A stretch of 64,000 nt of DNA from Bacteroidaceae bacterium (GCA_017651315.1 JAGCDE010000034.1:1-64000); one strand, 5' to 3'; shown: positions 50,834-60,670, counted from the stretch's first letter. Program-made: numbers and translations. Notes: generated by a model not told the origin, from the sequence alone.

Positions 50834-51724
50834 ACCTTCAACCGGTCTGTTGTTCTGACGGTTCAACTGAATCACCATCTGAGCGAGCCACTGCTTAAGG
50901 TCACTCATCCACTGCTCCCTATAGACGAATCCCTCGTTGGCACACCACCCGTGACCTCCAGTGGGATAAACGTGAAGTGCCGAGCGTACTCTGTTAGCCT
51001 GTAAGGCATTGTAATACTCTATACTGTTACGCACCGGAACCAGATTATCATCCGAATTGGCCATGATGAAAGCGGGGGGGGTATCGCGGGTCACCTGTTT
51101 CTCATTTGAATAGAGGTCAATCAGTTCCTGTGACGCGTTATTTCCGAGGAGATAGTTATGGGATCCCATGTGAGTGAAACTCTTATCCATGGTTATTACA
51201 GGGTAGAACAGAATCTGAAAGTCAGGACGGTTTTCCGGGCCGGTAAAATGGGTGGCGGCGGTAGCAGCCAGATGTCCGCCGGCAGAACAGCCCTGAACGC
51301 CCAACTTCTTGATTCCGTACTTCTCCGCATCAGCCTTGAGAATACGCATGGCTTCGTGCAAGTCATTCAGAGGAACTTCATAATGGCCGTTGGGCAGGCG
51401 ATACTTGAGAACGGCGAGAGTGATGCCCTGGCTGTTGTACCACTCAGCCATATTGTTCCCCTCGGTCCCGTTCCAGACATCCACATAGCCTCCTCCCGGA
51501 CAAGCCAGGACAGCCAGGCCATTGGGCTCTGCGGCAGCCCAGACAGTCAATGTGGGCTGTGTAACGTTCGATACATGATTGCCAAGATCCCTCTCGGGAC
51601 CAGTCAGTCCGTTACTGGTGGGAGCGCCGTCAGGCCAAAGGTTGATGACTGCTGTCGGAGTCTGTGCTGCCACGTTCACGAATACCGCCAATATTGAACA
51701 GGCAATGAGAATTCTTTTTTTCAT
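50825..51724 (-). CDS. Alpha/beta hydrolase, probable acetylxylan-esterase-type carbohydrate esterase
   Basis: 299 residues with a signal peptide (IACSILAVFVNVAAQ). INLWPDGAPTSNG at the N-terminus, CPGGGYVDVWNGTEG oxyanion loop, GCSAGGHLA nucleophile elbow, acid in MANSDDNLVPV, His in PTGGHGWC. The complete triad contrasts with the relative at 43909. Proteins of this layout deacetylate hemicellulose. It stands alone, convergent with aroQ. Confidence 0.85.
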   Translation of the reverse strand: MKKRILIACSILAVFVNVAAQTPTAVINLWPDGAPTSNGLTGPERDLGNHVSNVTQPTLTVWAAAEPNGLAVLACPGGGYVDVWNGTEGNNMAEWYNSQGITLAVLKYRLPNGHYEVPLNDLHEAMRILKADAEKYGIKKLGVQGCSAGGHLAATAATHFTGPENRPDFQILFYPVITMDKSFTHMGSHNYLLGNNASQELIDLYSNEKQVTRDTPPAFIMANSDDNLVPVRNSIEYYNALQANRVRSALHVYPTGGHGWCANEGFVYREQWMSDLKQWLAQMVIQLNRQNNRPVEGSR

Positions 51725-51840
51725 AATACAATAGCGTTTTATCAGTTTCTACAGCTTATTAGTTTCTACAGCGGTAAAATTATAGATTTTCTGTCATGAA
51801 ACGCTGAACATCCGGTGTTTTTTGTATTTTAGCGGATAAG

Positions 51841-51857
51841 ATAAACAGATTCTAAAG
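51841..51857. repeat. Half-copy of the TAAGAATCTG palindromic repeat
   Basis: AAACAGATTCTAAAG equals the right end of the 170-bp element. Only this end is visible. It lies in the leader of the GH43 gene. Confidence 0.45.
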
Positions 51858-51882
51858 GACTGAACAAAACCACTACAATCTC

Positions 51883-53451
51883 ATGTTCCGGCAAAACCCA
51901 TACAAGGCAATTCTGGCGATACTGGCCATGACCGCCATAGCGACAACTGCACAGACACCTGACCGGCATCAGTATCTGTGGGGAGACCAGGGCAACGGTA
52001 CCTACATAAACCCGGTCCTGAACGCCGATTATTCCGATCCCGACGTAATCCGCGTAGGTAAGAAATTTTACATGGTGGCATCCGATTTCCATTTCCTTGG
52101 AATGCAGATCTTAGAGTCCGATGACCTGGTAAACTGGACCGTCCTGACCCAGCTCTACAGCCGGTTTGACCTGCCCGGATGGGATGATAACCGCCACTAC
52201 TCGGGCGGTTCATGGGCACCCTCCATCCGCTATCACGGCGGCCGTTTCTGGGTCTATTTCTGCACCCCCGATGAGGGCCTGTTCATGACATCGGCCAGGA
52301 AGCCCGAGGGCCCCTGGGAACCGCTCTGCCATGTAAAGGATGTACCCAAGTGGGAGGACCCCTGTCCCGTATGGGATGACAAGGGTAACGCCTATCTGGG
52401 CCGGAGCGCCCACGGAGCCGGACCAATCATACTGCACCGCATGAGTGCCGACGGACGTGAGCTTCTGGATGATGGCGACACCATCTACACCGGACCGGTG
52501 GCCGAGGGCACCAAATTCCTGCGCAAGGACGGCTGGTACTACCTTATCATACCAGAGGGCGGCGTCGGCCAGGGCTGGCAGACTGTGCTCCGCTCCAAGG
52601 ACCCGTACGGCCCGTATGAGCGCAAGGTAGTGCTTGAGCAAGGCCCCACAAACATAAACGGCCCGCATCAGGGCGCTCTGGTGGATACCCCCGAAGGCGA
52701 ATGGTGGTTCTTCCATTTCCAGGAGACCAACCCCATGGGCCGCGTGGTACATCTGCAACCAGTGCGCTGGCAGGACGGCTGGCCGCTTATGGGAGTGGAC
52801 CTGGACGGCAACGGCGTGGGCAATCCCGTGACCTCATGGACCGTGCCCAAGGTTAAGAAATCCAAAGGACCGCACCTGCCGCAGACATCGGACAACTTTG
52901 AGGGCAATACCCTGAGCCCGCAGTGGCAGTTCTGCCATAACCCGCACAATGAATACTGGAGCCTTACCGAGAATCCGGGGCACCTCACGATCAAGGCACA
53001 GCGCTCCGGCAGCCTTATGATGGCGCACAATATCATAACCCAGAAGATTATGGGCTGGAAGAGCCTGATATCGGTAACGGTCGATGTAAGCCGTTTGGCC
53101 GATGCCCGCGCCGGACTGACATCAATGGGCCAGTCATTCTACGCCATCGGAGTAACGGAACGTGACGGCAAACTCTGCCTGTATCAGGACGGAGGCTACC
53201 GCACCACCTATATCGATGACTTTGAGGTGGGCAATACCATCTGCCTGGCTCTTGAATACGATGCCCAGACCAACAAGTTCCGGTTCCTGGCCGGAGCGGA
53301 CCGCAGCTCACTCCAACCCGTAGGCACGGAGTTCAGCCAGCGCAGCGGGTTCTGGAAAGGCACCCGCGTAGGCCTGTTCTGCTACAACACCAATGCCGAT
53401 GGCGGTATGGCCCTGTTTGATGACTTTGAATACCCCATACAGAACAGATGA
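51883..53451 (+). CDS. GH43 glycosidase (beta-xylosidase/arabinofuranosidase) with ConA-like tail
   Basis: 522 residues with a signal peptide. Five-bladed propeller with catalytic acids: general base D52 (NADYSDPDV), pKa modulator near D159 (WEDPCPVWDD) and general acid E208 (AEGTKFL). From about residue 335 a ConA-like GH43_C2 domain follows (SDNFEGNTLSPQWQF, GFWKGTRVGLFCYN). Likely removes xylose or arabinose side units of xylan. Its stop overlaps the start of the next gene (ATGA), so both are made together. Confidence 0.92.
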   Translation: MFRQNPYKAILAILAMTAIATTAQTPDRHQYLWGDQGNGTYINPVLNADYSDPDVIRVGKKFYMVASDFHFLGMQILESDDLVNWTVLTQLYSRFDLPGWDDNRHYSGGSWAPSIRYHGGRFWVYFCTPDEGLFMTSARKPEGPWEPLCHVKDVPKWEDPCPVWDDKGNAYLGRSAHGAGPIILHRMSADGRELLDDGDTIYTGPVAEGTKFLRKDGWYYLIIPEGGVGQGWQTVLRSKDPYGPYERKVVLEQGPTNINGPHQGALVDTPEGEWWFFHFQETNPMGRVVHLQPVRWQDGWPLMGVDLDGNGVGNPVTSWTVPKVKKSKGPHLPQTSDNFEGNTLSPQWQFCHNPHNEYWSLTENPGHLTIKAQRSGSLMMAHNIITQKIMGWKSLISVTVDVSRLADARAGLTSMGQSFYAIGVTERDGKLCLYQDGGYRTTYIDDFEVGNTICLALEYDAQTNKFRFLAGADRSSLQPVGTEFSQRSGFWKGTRVGLFCYNTNADGGMALFDDFEYPIQNR

Positions 53452-55523
53452 TACGCAGATGGCTGCCTTGGGTATGCTGCATGCTGTTGCTGCTTTCATG
53501 CAACGGCAGGATTGACCGCGAGGCACTGGTGCGCCGCAACTCCGTACACATTACATCCATTAATACACTTGGAGCTCTGACCGTAGGTAACGGAGGTTTT
53601 GCGGTAACTGTCGATGCCACAGGCATGCAGAGCTGGCCTGAAATCTACTCGAACGGCATACCCTTAGGCACCATGTCGCATTGGGGATGGCACAGTTTCC
53701 CCAACACCCATGGCTATACGCTGGATGACTGCCTTGAGCCACACAACATGGGTCGTGGCCGCGATGAGCTGTACGCCTGCCAGACCAACGCCGAGGCCGC
53801 CCATTACGTACGCTCCAACCCTCACCGCCTGCATCTGGGATGCATCGGGTTCCAGGACCTGAACCCTACTGATATAACCGGAATCAACCAGACGCTTGAC
53901 CTGTGGAACGGAGTGATAAGGTCATCCTTCAAATACCGGAACCGTGATGTAAATGTCACTACCGCAGTAAGTCCTGATGCCGATATGGTGGGATTCAGCA
54001 TCAGTACACAGTCCCGTCTGCCCATAGCCGTAAGGTTTCCATACCCCACCGGAGCCCATACCGATGATGCTTGTAACTGGCATCAGGACAGCCTGCACTC
54101 CACCCGTATCATATCACAGGATTATGAGTGGGAGCGTGGTAAGGGTCATGCACTGATAAAAAGGACGGTTGACAGCACGGAGTATTACGTAGATCTGTTC
54201 TTTGGCGGAACAACAGAACCATGGGTAAGCGGAAACACCGTAGTGCTGCAGCCTATAGATGATTTTTGCGTCCTGACTGCCGCATTCTCTCCTTCCGGGA
54301 CTGTCAAGGCAGAGCATCCGGATCAGATAGAGAAGGCTGCAGCAGCATGGTGGCATGATTATTGGAACTCAGGTGCCGCGGTTGATTTCAGCAAGTGTAC
54401 CGATGCCCGCGCCGCAGAACTGGAACGCCGTATAGTGCTGTCACAGTATCTCACTGCCGTACAGTGTGCTGCCCCAACTCCTCCGCAGGAGACCGGACTC
54501 ACATACAATTCATGGTTCGGCAAGTTCCATATGGAGATGATATGGTGGCATGAGGCCCATTTTGCCCTGTGGGGACATCCCGAGATGCTTGAACGCACTA
54601 TGCCATGGTACCGTGAGACTGCACCTCAGGCACTGGGCATAGCCCGCAGGCAGGGATTTGACGGCATCCGCTGGATGAAGATGACTGACCCTACCGGCAT
54701 GGACACACCATCGGACATAGGCACATACCTTATATGGCAGCAGCCTCACATAATCTATCTGGCGGAACTGCTCCGCCGTGCCGGGCGTGATGTGTCACAA
54801 TATGCCGGCCTGATAGACAGCACCGCCCGTTTTATGACTGATTATGCGGTAATGGACCGTACCGGCCGATATGTACTGCGCGGCTGCATACCGGCTCAGG
54901 AGACCTTAAAGCCCGATGTCACGGTAAATCCGCCGTTTGAACTTGCCTACTGGAAATACGGTCTCAATACAGCCAGACGCTGGCGTATCAGTTCCGGCCG
55001 CAAACCTGATGCACGCACGGACGATGTCCTGGCCGGCCTCTCACCTTTAGCAAGCCTTGACGGTGTATATCTGGCAGCAGAGTCTGCCCCTGATACCTGG
55101 CAGAGCACAGACCTCACATCGGACCATCCCGCAATGCTTGGCGCATACGGAATGTTGCCTGCCACAGACCTTGTAAACCCGGACGTTATGAACGCCACCC
55201 TGACCAAAGTTTTGGAAGAGTGGCACTGGGAGCGTACCTGGGGCTGGGATTTCCCGCTCACAGCCATGTGTGCCACCCGCCTGGGACGCCCGGATGCGGC
55301 GATTGATGCCCTGCTTATGGATGTGCCCACCAATACATACCTCATTAACGGACACAACTGGCAGAACGGCAGCCTGCGCTGCTACCTGCCCGGCAACGGA
55401 GGCCTGCTTACCGCAGTAGCCATGATGTGCGCCGGATATGACGGCTGCCGGCAAAAGAATCCCGGCTTCCCTAAAGACGGCCGCTGGCGTGTGCGCTGGG
55501 AGGGGCTGCTCCCGCTCCCTTAA
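53448..55523 (+). CDS. Lipoprotein with (alpha/alpha)6-barrel, unassigned glycoside hydrolase-like
   Basis: 691 residues. Signal peptide and lipobox (LLLLSCNG). N-terminal beta-sandwich to about 290 (GALTVGNGGFAVTVDATGMQSW, FSISTQSRLPIAVRFPYP), then an alpha-rich catalytic-type domain: WFGKFHMEMIWWHEAHFALWGHPEMLERTMPWYRE in parts, WMKMTDPTGMDTPSDIG, LEEWHWERTWGWDFPLTAMCA. The layout resembles GH65/GH95-type enzymes, but I cannot place it in a family. Candidate acids: E and D in FHMEMIWWHE and WGWDFP. Coupled to GH43. Confidence 0.75.
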   Translation: MIRRWLPWVCCMLLLLSCNGRIDREALVRRNSVHITSINTLGALTVGNGGFAVTVDATGMQSWPEIYSNGIPLGTMSHWGWHSFPNTHGYTLDDCLEPHNMGRGRDELYACQTNAEAAHYVRSNPHRLHLGCIGFQDLNPTDITGINQTLDLWNGVIRSSFKYRNRDVNVTTAVSPDADMVGFSISTQSRLPIAVRFPYPTGAHTDDACNWHQDSLHSTRIISQDYEWERGKGHALIKRTVDSTEYYVDLFFGGTTEPWVSGNTVVLQPIDDFCVLTAAFSPSGTVKAEHPDQIEKAAAAWWHDYWNSGAAVDFSKCTDARAAELERRIVLSQYLTAVQCAAPTPPQETGLTYNSWFGKFHMEMIWWHEAHFALWGHPEMLERTMPWYRETAPQALGIARRQGFDGIRWMKMTDPTGMDTPSDIGTYLIWQQPHIIYLAELLRRAGRDVSQYAGLIDSTARFMTDYAVMDRTGRYVLRGCIPAQETLKPDVTVNPPFELAYWKYGLNTARRWRISSGRKPDARTDDVLAGLSPLASLDGVYLAAESAPDTWQSTDLTSDHPAMLGAYGMLPATDLVNPDVMNATLTKVLEEWHWERTWGWDFPLTAMCATRLGRPDAAIDALLMDVPTNTYLINGHNWQNGSLRCYLPGNGGLLTAVAMMCAGYDGCRQKNPGFPKDGRWRVRWEGLLPLP

Positions 55524-55620
55524 CAATAGGGAAGAACACCGGCATCACCATTACAATGGCAATCACAGAGAACAGCATGCCGCTCATCACACCCACCGCA
55601 AAGCTGAACCAGAGTTCTAT
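55524..55620 (-). pseudogene. Relic of an RND efflux transporter C-terminus
   Basis: On the leftward strand an open stretch of about 32 residues reads ELWFSFAVGVMSGMLFSV, then IAIVMVMPVFFP, which fits the second-last membrane helix region of RND pumps (GVxSGM...PVFF). It has no start and is cut by a TAA upstream. It fills the gap between two unrelated genes. Confidence 0.4.
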
Positions 55621-55644
55621 TTATATGCCCTGGCATCATAGCGG

Positions 55645-57198
55645 TTAACTGACTATCCATTTTTCAAGCCGATGGGAGATGCTGCTGAACGATGCTCCTA
55701 TGCGGGTTACCGGACGGCTGTCGCTCTGGTAGCGGTCGGCGTAACGCTTGTCTTCTATCTGACGGAGGGCCTCTTCAGGCGTGCGGTCCATCTTGAACTC
55801 AAACAGGTAGATGTTGGTCCTGGTCTCTACCACGGCATCTATGCTGCCGCTTGAGGTGTGCACCTCGCTGCGCACAACGGCACCTACCAGACTGAACACT
55901 AAGTAGAATATGGTCTGGAAGTATTTCTCCTTGAGGTTCTTGTCAAACAGCTCATAGTTCATGGAGGCTATCAGCGACTGCAGGCGCGTCATGAAGGCAT
56001 CTACATGACCGTCACGCAGGTCACGCGCAAAGTTTGAGGTGCTGAAATCACCGCTGCCGTAGTTGTCAACGTATGCGGGGGCTATGAAACTCAGGAATCC
56101 GTTCTTTACCTCTCCGTTGGGATAGCCCAGGGTGTATTCATTAAAGTCACGGTCATAGCCCTTGATGGTCAGGTAGCCGGACTGGTATATCATGGGGATG
56201 GGCATCTCGGTGTTGGCGCGGTAGTCGGCAAAACTGCCGGGAGACAGTCTTACTCCTTCTATATTCGTTATGTCATAGCTGGAGCGTTTAAGGAGTTCCA
56301 TCAGGTAGGTGGGGGTGCCGGTCTGGAACCAATAGTCACGACACAGTTTGTCATTAAGCACGTTGAGTATGCTGAAGGGGTTATACACCCCGTGCATGGC
56401 CTCGCTGAAATGGTAGCCGTCATACTTGCGGCGCAGGTACTCAATCATCTCAGGGTATGTGCGCTGCTCTGCCTCTGCAAGGGCGGATAGATCCTCATGG
56501 AAGCCGGTTTCCAGCTCCTGTTCCGTTATGCCGCAGATGGTGTCATACTTGGGCAGCATGCTTATGTCGCGCAACTGGTTCAGGTCACTGAACACACTTA
56601 CCTGCGAGAACTTGGTCACGCCGGTCAGCAGCACGAACTTCAGGTAAGGGTCGGCCGATTTGAGTACGCCGTAAAATCCTTTGAGACGGCGGCGGTACTG
56701 GTCGGCAAGCTCTTCATTGCCTATGGCTTCAAGCACGGGCTTGTCATACTCGTCTATCAGCACGGCTACCTTGCGGCCGGTCTGTTCACATGCACGGCGT
56801 ATTATGCCGCCCAACTTGAGTGCGGCCGTGACCTCGGTGGGAGATGCGCCGTAGATCTGTTCGAACTGTGACAGTTTGTCTAACAGAATCTGCTCTAAGG
56901 CCTCAGGATTATCGTATGCCTGACCGCTCATGTCCAAATGTATGACGGGATAACATATCCAGTCCTGCTCAAGCTTTTCTATGGCAAGACCACGGAACAG
57001 TTCCCTGCGGCCCTGGAAATAGGCTTCAAGTGTGGATACCAGCAGGCTCTTGCCAAACCGGCGCGGACGGCTCAGAAAGAACACCTTGCCTTCTGTAACA
57101 AGGTTGTAAACAAGGGCGGTCTTGTCTATGTAGGCATAACCACCTTCAACGATGTCTTCAAAACTCTGAATGCCTATTGGAAACTTCTTTGCTGCCAT
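55645..57198 (-). CDS. AAA-ATPase-like / PD-(D/E)XK fusion protein (DUF1703 type)
   Basis: 517 residues. N-terminal AAA_ATPase-like domain: FPIGIQSFEDIVEGGYAYIDKT, the Walker-A-like SRPRRFGKSLLVSTL, VAVLIDEYDKPVLEA (Walker-B-like), TGVTKFSQVSVFSDLN. C-terminal PD-(D/E)XK nuclease-like: SGSIDAVVETRTNIYLFEFK with D and ExK spacing. Genomes of gut Bacteroidetes carry many such paralogues; their role is not established. Single gene, intact length. A gene fragment lies next to it. Confidence 0.88.
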   Translation of the reverse strand: MAAKKFPIGIQSFEDIVEGGYAYIDKTALVYNLVTEGKVFFLSRPRRFGKSLLVSTLEAYFQGRRELFRGLAIEKLEQDWICYPVIHLDMSGQAYDNPEALEQILLDKLSQFEQIYGASPTEVTAALKLGGIIRRACEQTGRKVAVLIDEYDKPVLEAIGNEELADQYRRRLKGFYGVLKSADPYLKFVLLTGVTKFSQVSVFSDLNQLRDISMLPKYDTICGITEQELETGFHEDLSALAEAEQRTYPEMIEYLRRKYDGYHFSEAMHGVYNPFSILNVLNDKLCRDYWFQTGTPTYLMELLKRSSYDITNIEGVRLSPGSFADYRANTEMPIPMIYQSGYLTIKGYDRDFNEYTLGYPNGEVKNGFLSFIAPAYVDNYGSGDFSTSNFARDLRDGHVDAFMTRLQSLIASMNYELFDKNLKEKYFQTIFYLVFSLVGAVVRSEVHTSSGSIDAVVETRTNIYLFEFKMDRTPEEALRQIEDKRYADRYQSDSRPVTRIGASFSSISHRLEKWIVS

Positions 57199-57284
57199 AA
57201 CCTGCCTGCTTTATATCTTAACACTTTAACACTGCGAAAATACAACTAATCCGGATAAAAACAAAGTATTGCATTGCGCAGGAA

Positions 57285-58691
57285 TCACTTGCCCGGAGCG
57301 ATACCCGGAACGTTTACCTGACGTTGCGATGATGTCATGCGGTCATACGTGACGTTCCTCACGTCAAGGTTACGCACTGCTGTTGCCTGACTCTTGAACT
57401 GGCTTATCTCTTCAACATGTATGTTCTCCAGAGTGACATCCTCTATGGGCTGGCGCTCATCGCCGTTTATCTCATAAATGGCATCGGCCTGACGGACGTT
57501 TATATTGCGTACGGTTATGCCTTTGATACGGGTTATGGCGGTCTCAAAGGTGGGTACTATGTCACGCCATTGGTAGAGCACATCGGTATCTATGGCAAAG
57601 ACGCGCATCATGCTTGAGGCCGATACGTTATCGACCGTGATATCCTCTATGAATCCGCCGCGGCGGTGGTTGGTCTTGATGTAGAAAAGCCTGTAAACCT
57701 CGGATGATGAACTGCAGTCATGCATATAGACGCGTCTGACGCCGCCCGACATCTCGCTGCCTATTCCAAGCACGGTGTGGCCGTTCACTATATTGCAGTT
57801 CCGTATCACGATGTCACTGGATGGTGTGCCAAGCCGCCATCCGTCCTGGTTGCGGCCAGCCTTGATGACCACTCCGTCATCGCCCTGGTCAAAACGGCAA
57901 TCCTCCACTATGGCGCGCTGTGTCATCTCCAGGTCTATGCCGTCATTGTTGTGGCCGTGCGCATAGACATCCAGATTGTGCGCCCACACATCGCGGCACA
58001 TAAACAGATGGATGGTCCAGAACGGGCTTTCACGTATATGGAACCCGTCTAACTGAATGTTGGTGCATCGGTTGAAGTGTATCAGCGCAGGGCGCATCTG
58101 AACCCCGGGAGCCTCCATGTGGCGGTACTCTACGGGCACTCCGGTTGACAGCATGGCGTAGAGCTGGCGTGTGGCGTCTATGTGTGACTGCGGGCGGTCA
58201 AACCACGTGCGCCACAGATCCATTCTGGGGGCCAGGGTTCCGCTGCCGCTTATGGCTATGTTTTCACAACCGTAAGCATAGACCAGCGGTGACAGGCCCA
58301 TGCATTCGGCTCCCTCCCACGAAGTCCTGACTGCGGGCAGGTAGAGCTCCGGGTCATCATCAAAAACCACTGTCGCACCATCGGACAGATAGAGATTGCA
58401 GCCGCTCTCAAAATGTATGGGACCGGTAATCCACTCTCCTTCGGGTACGACCACACGCCCGCCGCCGGCCTTGTGGCAGGCAGCCATGGCACGGGCAAAC
58501 GCCTGGGTGTTGGCCTGGACATTGCCTTTTTTGGCACCATATTTGGTTATTGGGTAATCCCTGGCAGGGAAACTGTGCATCTGCAGCGGCTCAAAACTGA
58601 AAGGAGCCTCGGGTGCGGTTACCGTGGTCTGGGCGCTTAGTATGGCGAATACGGTCAGACATATTGCTGTCATTATGGTTCTTATACGCAT
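57285..58691 (-). CDS. GH28 polygalacturonase-type enzyme
   Basis: 468 residues with a signal peptide. Right-handed parallel beta-helix with the GH28 active-site pattern: HNNDGIDLEMTQR (NxD), FDQGDDGVVIKAG (DD), GHTVLGIGSEMSGG (G-H-G like) and FYIKTNHRRGG (RIK-like). ISGSGTLAPRMDLW is the usual substrate-proximal block. It cleaves galacturonan or rhamnogalacturonan. It follows the CE15 gene by 12 bases in the leftward direction, so the two are probably co-transcribed. Confidence 0.92.
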   Translation of the reverse strand: MRIRTIMTAICLTVFAILSAQTTVTAPEAPFSFEPLQMHSFPARDYPITKYGAKKGNVQANTQAFARAMAACHKAGGGRVVVPEGEWITGPIHFESGCNLYLSDGATVVFDDDPELYLPAVRTSWEGAECMGLSPLVYAYGCENIAISGSGTLAPRMDLWRTWFDRPQSHIDATRQLYAMLSTGVPVEYRHMEAPGVQMRPALIHFNRCTNIQLDGFHIRESPFWTIHLFMCRDVWAHNLDVYAHGHNNDGIDLEMTQRAIVEDCRFDQGDDGVVIKAGRNQDGWRLGTPSSDIVIRNCNIVNGHTVLGIGSEMSGGVRRVYMHDCSSSSEVYRLFYIKTNHRRGGFIEDITVDNVSASSMMRVFAIDTDVLYQWRDIVPTFETAITRIKGITVRNINVRQADAIYEINGDERQPIEDVTLENIHVEEISQFKSQATAVRNLDVRNVTYDRMTSSQRQVNVPGIAPGK

Positions 58692-58703
58692 GATGGTCAG
58701 GTG

Positions 58704-60050
58704 TTATTTGTTTACAACGTATTTTTGGAAGAAGTCCAGGAAAAATGGCCAGTTGGTTCCGGCTTCATGACCGCCGGGGTGCTGACGGAAACTTATATGG
58801 CCTTCCAGCAGCTTGTTAACGCCTGGAAAGAGATCGGTCCCTATGCCCTTGAACCCCAGGAACTCATATATCTCCGATGCCTTGGCAGCGCTTATGAACG
58901 ATCCGTTTATGTCAACCCACTGCTCGGGTTCCGATACCGCTCCTACCGATATGAATATGGGACGGGGGGCGCAGATACCTATCAGCTCATGCTGGTCAAC
59001 GGGCAGCGCATCCCAGCTGCTCTCCACGCTTGAGTAGCGTATCATGTTGCCGGCCACCCAGTGGTATGAGTCCCAGGCACAGGTATTGTCAAGCGTCTCG
59101 CCGCAGTCACGGCGCCAGGCAGGTGCTCCGGCACGGCCCGATGAGCATACCATGGCTGTTGCTATGCGCTCATCGAAAGCCATTGTGACCAACGCAGCCT
59201 TGCCGTAACGCGACACGCCCTCTATGGCCACCTTGCGGGCATCGAACAGGCGGTCTGTCTCTAAATAATCCACCAGCTTGGAGACTCCCCAGCCCCAGGC
59301 ACGCAGCACGCCCCAGTCATCGGGCTTGCGGTACTGCCCTTTGTTACACAGGCCTATTATGCCGCTTGTAAGTCCGTGGCCGGAATCGGGCTGGACGGAG
59401 TTGGGCAGGATCTGGGCGGCGGCCCATCCGCGCTCCAACACCTGCTGCTGCCAGCTTACCTGACCGCCCCAGGTCATGGGCAGGCCCAGCATGTATGAGT
59501 AATCTACAATTACCGGCATCGGTCCAGCGGCGCCTTTCGGCCACATAACCTGTGCCTGGATATCGACGGTTATGCCTGGGTATGACGAGTTGTCCACCAG
59601 ACCGCTCAACTCACGGATGGTTACGTCAATGCCGCCCACGCGGCCGTCGTACTCACGCTTTACGGTCCAGTTGACGGCGGGCACGTTATCGGGGATACGG
59701 CCATATACGTTGGTCTCATAAAAGTCACGTATCTCGGGCTTGCGCACCTTATACCATTGGCGGGCGTTTTTGATTTTCCTGCCACTGAATGTGGTGAACG
59801 GATCCGGATAGAACGGGTACGGATTAGCCTTGAGCTCGTCATAATTGGGACGCAAAGCAGGGTCTGCGGCCTGACCGTCACGGCGCGGACGGGTCTCAGT
59901 CACGCCAATCTGACGTTTCATGTCTTCATAATCGGCCCTCGTGGCACGGTCAAGACTGTCCTGATTCACCCTCTGTCCACCTCCGAAGAACTGGGCGGAA
60001 GCCGTCACGCCAGATACGGCAAACATCACAATAAACAAAAAACTTCTCAT
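58704..60050 (-). CDS. CE15 glucuronoyl-esterase-type carbohydrate esterase
   Basis: 448 residues with a signal peptide (MRSFLFIVMFAVSGVTASAQ). The CE15 nucleophile motif is GVSRYGKAA (S280), the bacterial variant of GCSRxGKGA. GRAGAPAWRRDCGETL supplies the acid and the WRR/Arg loop, and HPGGHEAGTNWP provides His428. It splits ester bonds between 4-O-methylglucuronic acid of xylan and lignin. With the GUS-like GH2, GH10, GH3 and GH43 it suits attack on glucuronoxylan. First gene of the pair with GH28. Confidence 0.9.
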   Translation of the reverse strand: MRSFLFIVMFAVSGVTASAQFFGGGQRVNQDSLDRATRADYEDMKRQIGVTETRPRRDGQAADPALRPNYDELKANPYPFYPDPFTTFSGRKIKNARQWYKVRKPEIRDFYETNVYGRIPDNVPAVNWTVKREYDGRVGGIDVTIRELSGLVDNSSYPGITVDIQAQVMWPKGAAGPMPVIVDYSYMLGLPMTWGGQVSWQQQVLERGWAAAQILPNSVQPDSGHGLTSGIIGLCNKGQYRKPDDWGVLRAWGWGVSKLVDYLETDRLFDARKVAIEGVSRYGKAALVTMAFDERIATAMVCSSGRAGAPAWRRDCGETLDNTCAWDSYHWVAGNMIRYSSVESSWDALPVDQHELIGICAPRPIFISVGAVSEPEQWVDINGSFISAAKASEIYEFLGFKGIGTDLFPGVNKLLEGHISFRQHPGGHEAGTNWPFFLDFFQKYVVNK

Positions 60051-60145
60051 AGCATTCTTTGTTCAATGATGTAAAGATAATTGATTTTCCGGACAGAAAC
60101 CTGTACTTTTACAATCAGAACTGTTTTTTTAATCTCAATATTGCT

Positions 60146-60670
60146 ATGACAGACTTTCTAGAATTATGCAAGGCGCGCTACTCGGTGCGCTCATTCTCGG
60201 ACCGCAAGGTGGAGCCGGATAAACTTGAAAAGATACTGGAGGCAGGACGTGTGGCGCCTACTGCCGTTAACTTCCAGCCCCAGGTGATTTATGTGCTGCA
60301 GAGCCCCGATGCCGTGGCCAAGATGGCCAGCATCACTCCGTACATGTTCCATGCTCCGCAGGCGCTGCTGGTATGTTATGATGAGAACATCTGCTGGAAA
60401 AACCGCAAGCATGAGGAGGAGGGACACTCCGCCGGCGAGATGGATGCCACCATTGTGCTCACGCAGATGATGCTTCAGGCATGGGAGCTGGGCATAGGCT
60501 CCTGCTGGGTATGCAGCTTTGACTTCAAGGCCACCCGCCAGTTGTTCAACCTGCCGCCCAACATCAAGCCCGTAGCCCTGATGCCCATCGGTTATGCCGC
60601 TGCGGACGGCGTGGCATCGGACCGTCACCCCAAGCGCAAACCGCTGGCCGAGACCGTCCGCTACCTCTAA
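60146..60670 (+). CDS. Nitroreductase-family protein
   Basis: 174 residues from the ATG at 60146 (the frame runs to 60059, but homologues begin with MxxFLELCKARYSVR). FMN-binding pattern: RYSVRSFSDRKVEPDKLEKIL, RVAPTAVNFQPQVIYV, IGSCWVCSFD, MPIGYAAAD, RKPLAETV. A small NADPH/FMN oxidoreductase that acts on quinones or nitro-compounds; natural substrate unknown. Single gene, cytoplasmic. Confidence 0.9.
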   Translation: MTDFLELCKARYSVRSFSDRKVEPDKLEKILEAGRVAPTAVNFQPQVIYVLQSPDAVAKMASITPYMFHAPQALLVCYDENICWKNRKHEEEGHSAGEMDATIVLTQMMLQAWELGIGSCWVCSFDFKATRQLFNLPPNIKPVALMPIGYAAADGVASDRHPKRKPLAETVRYL

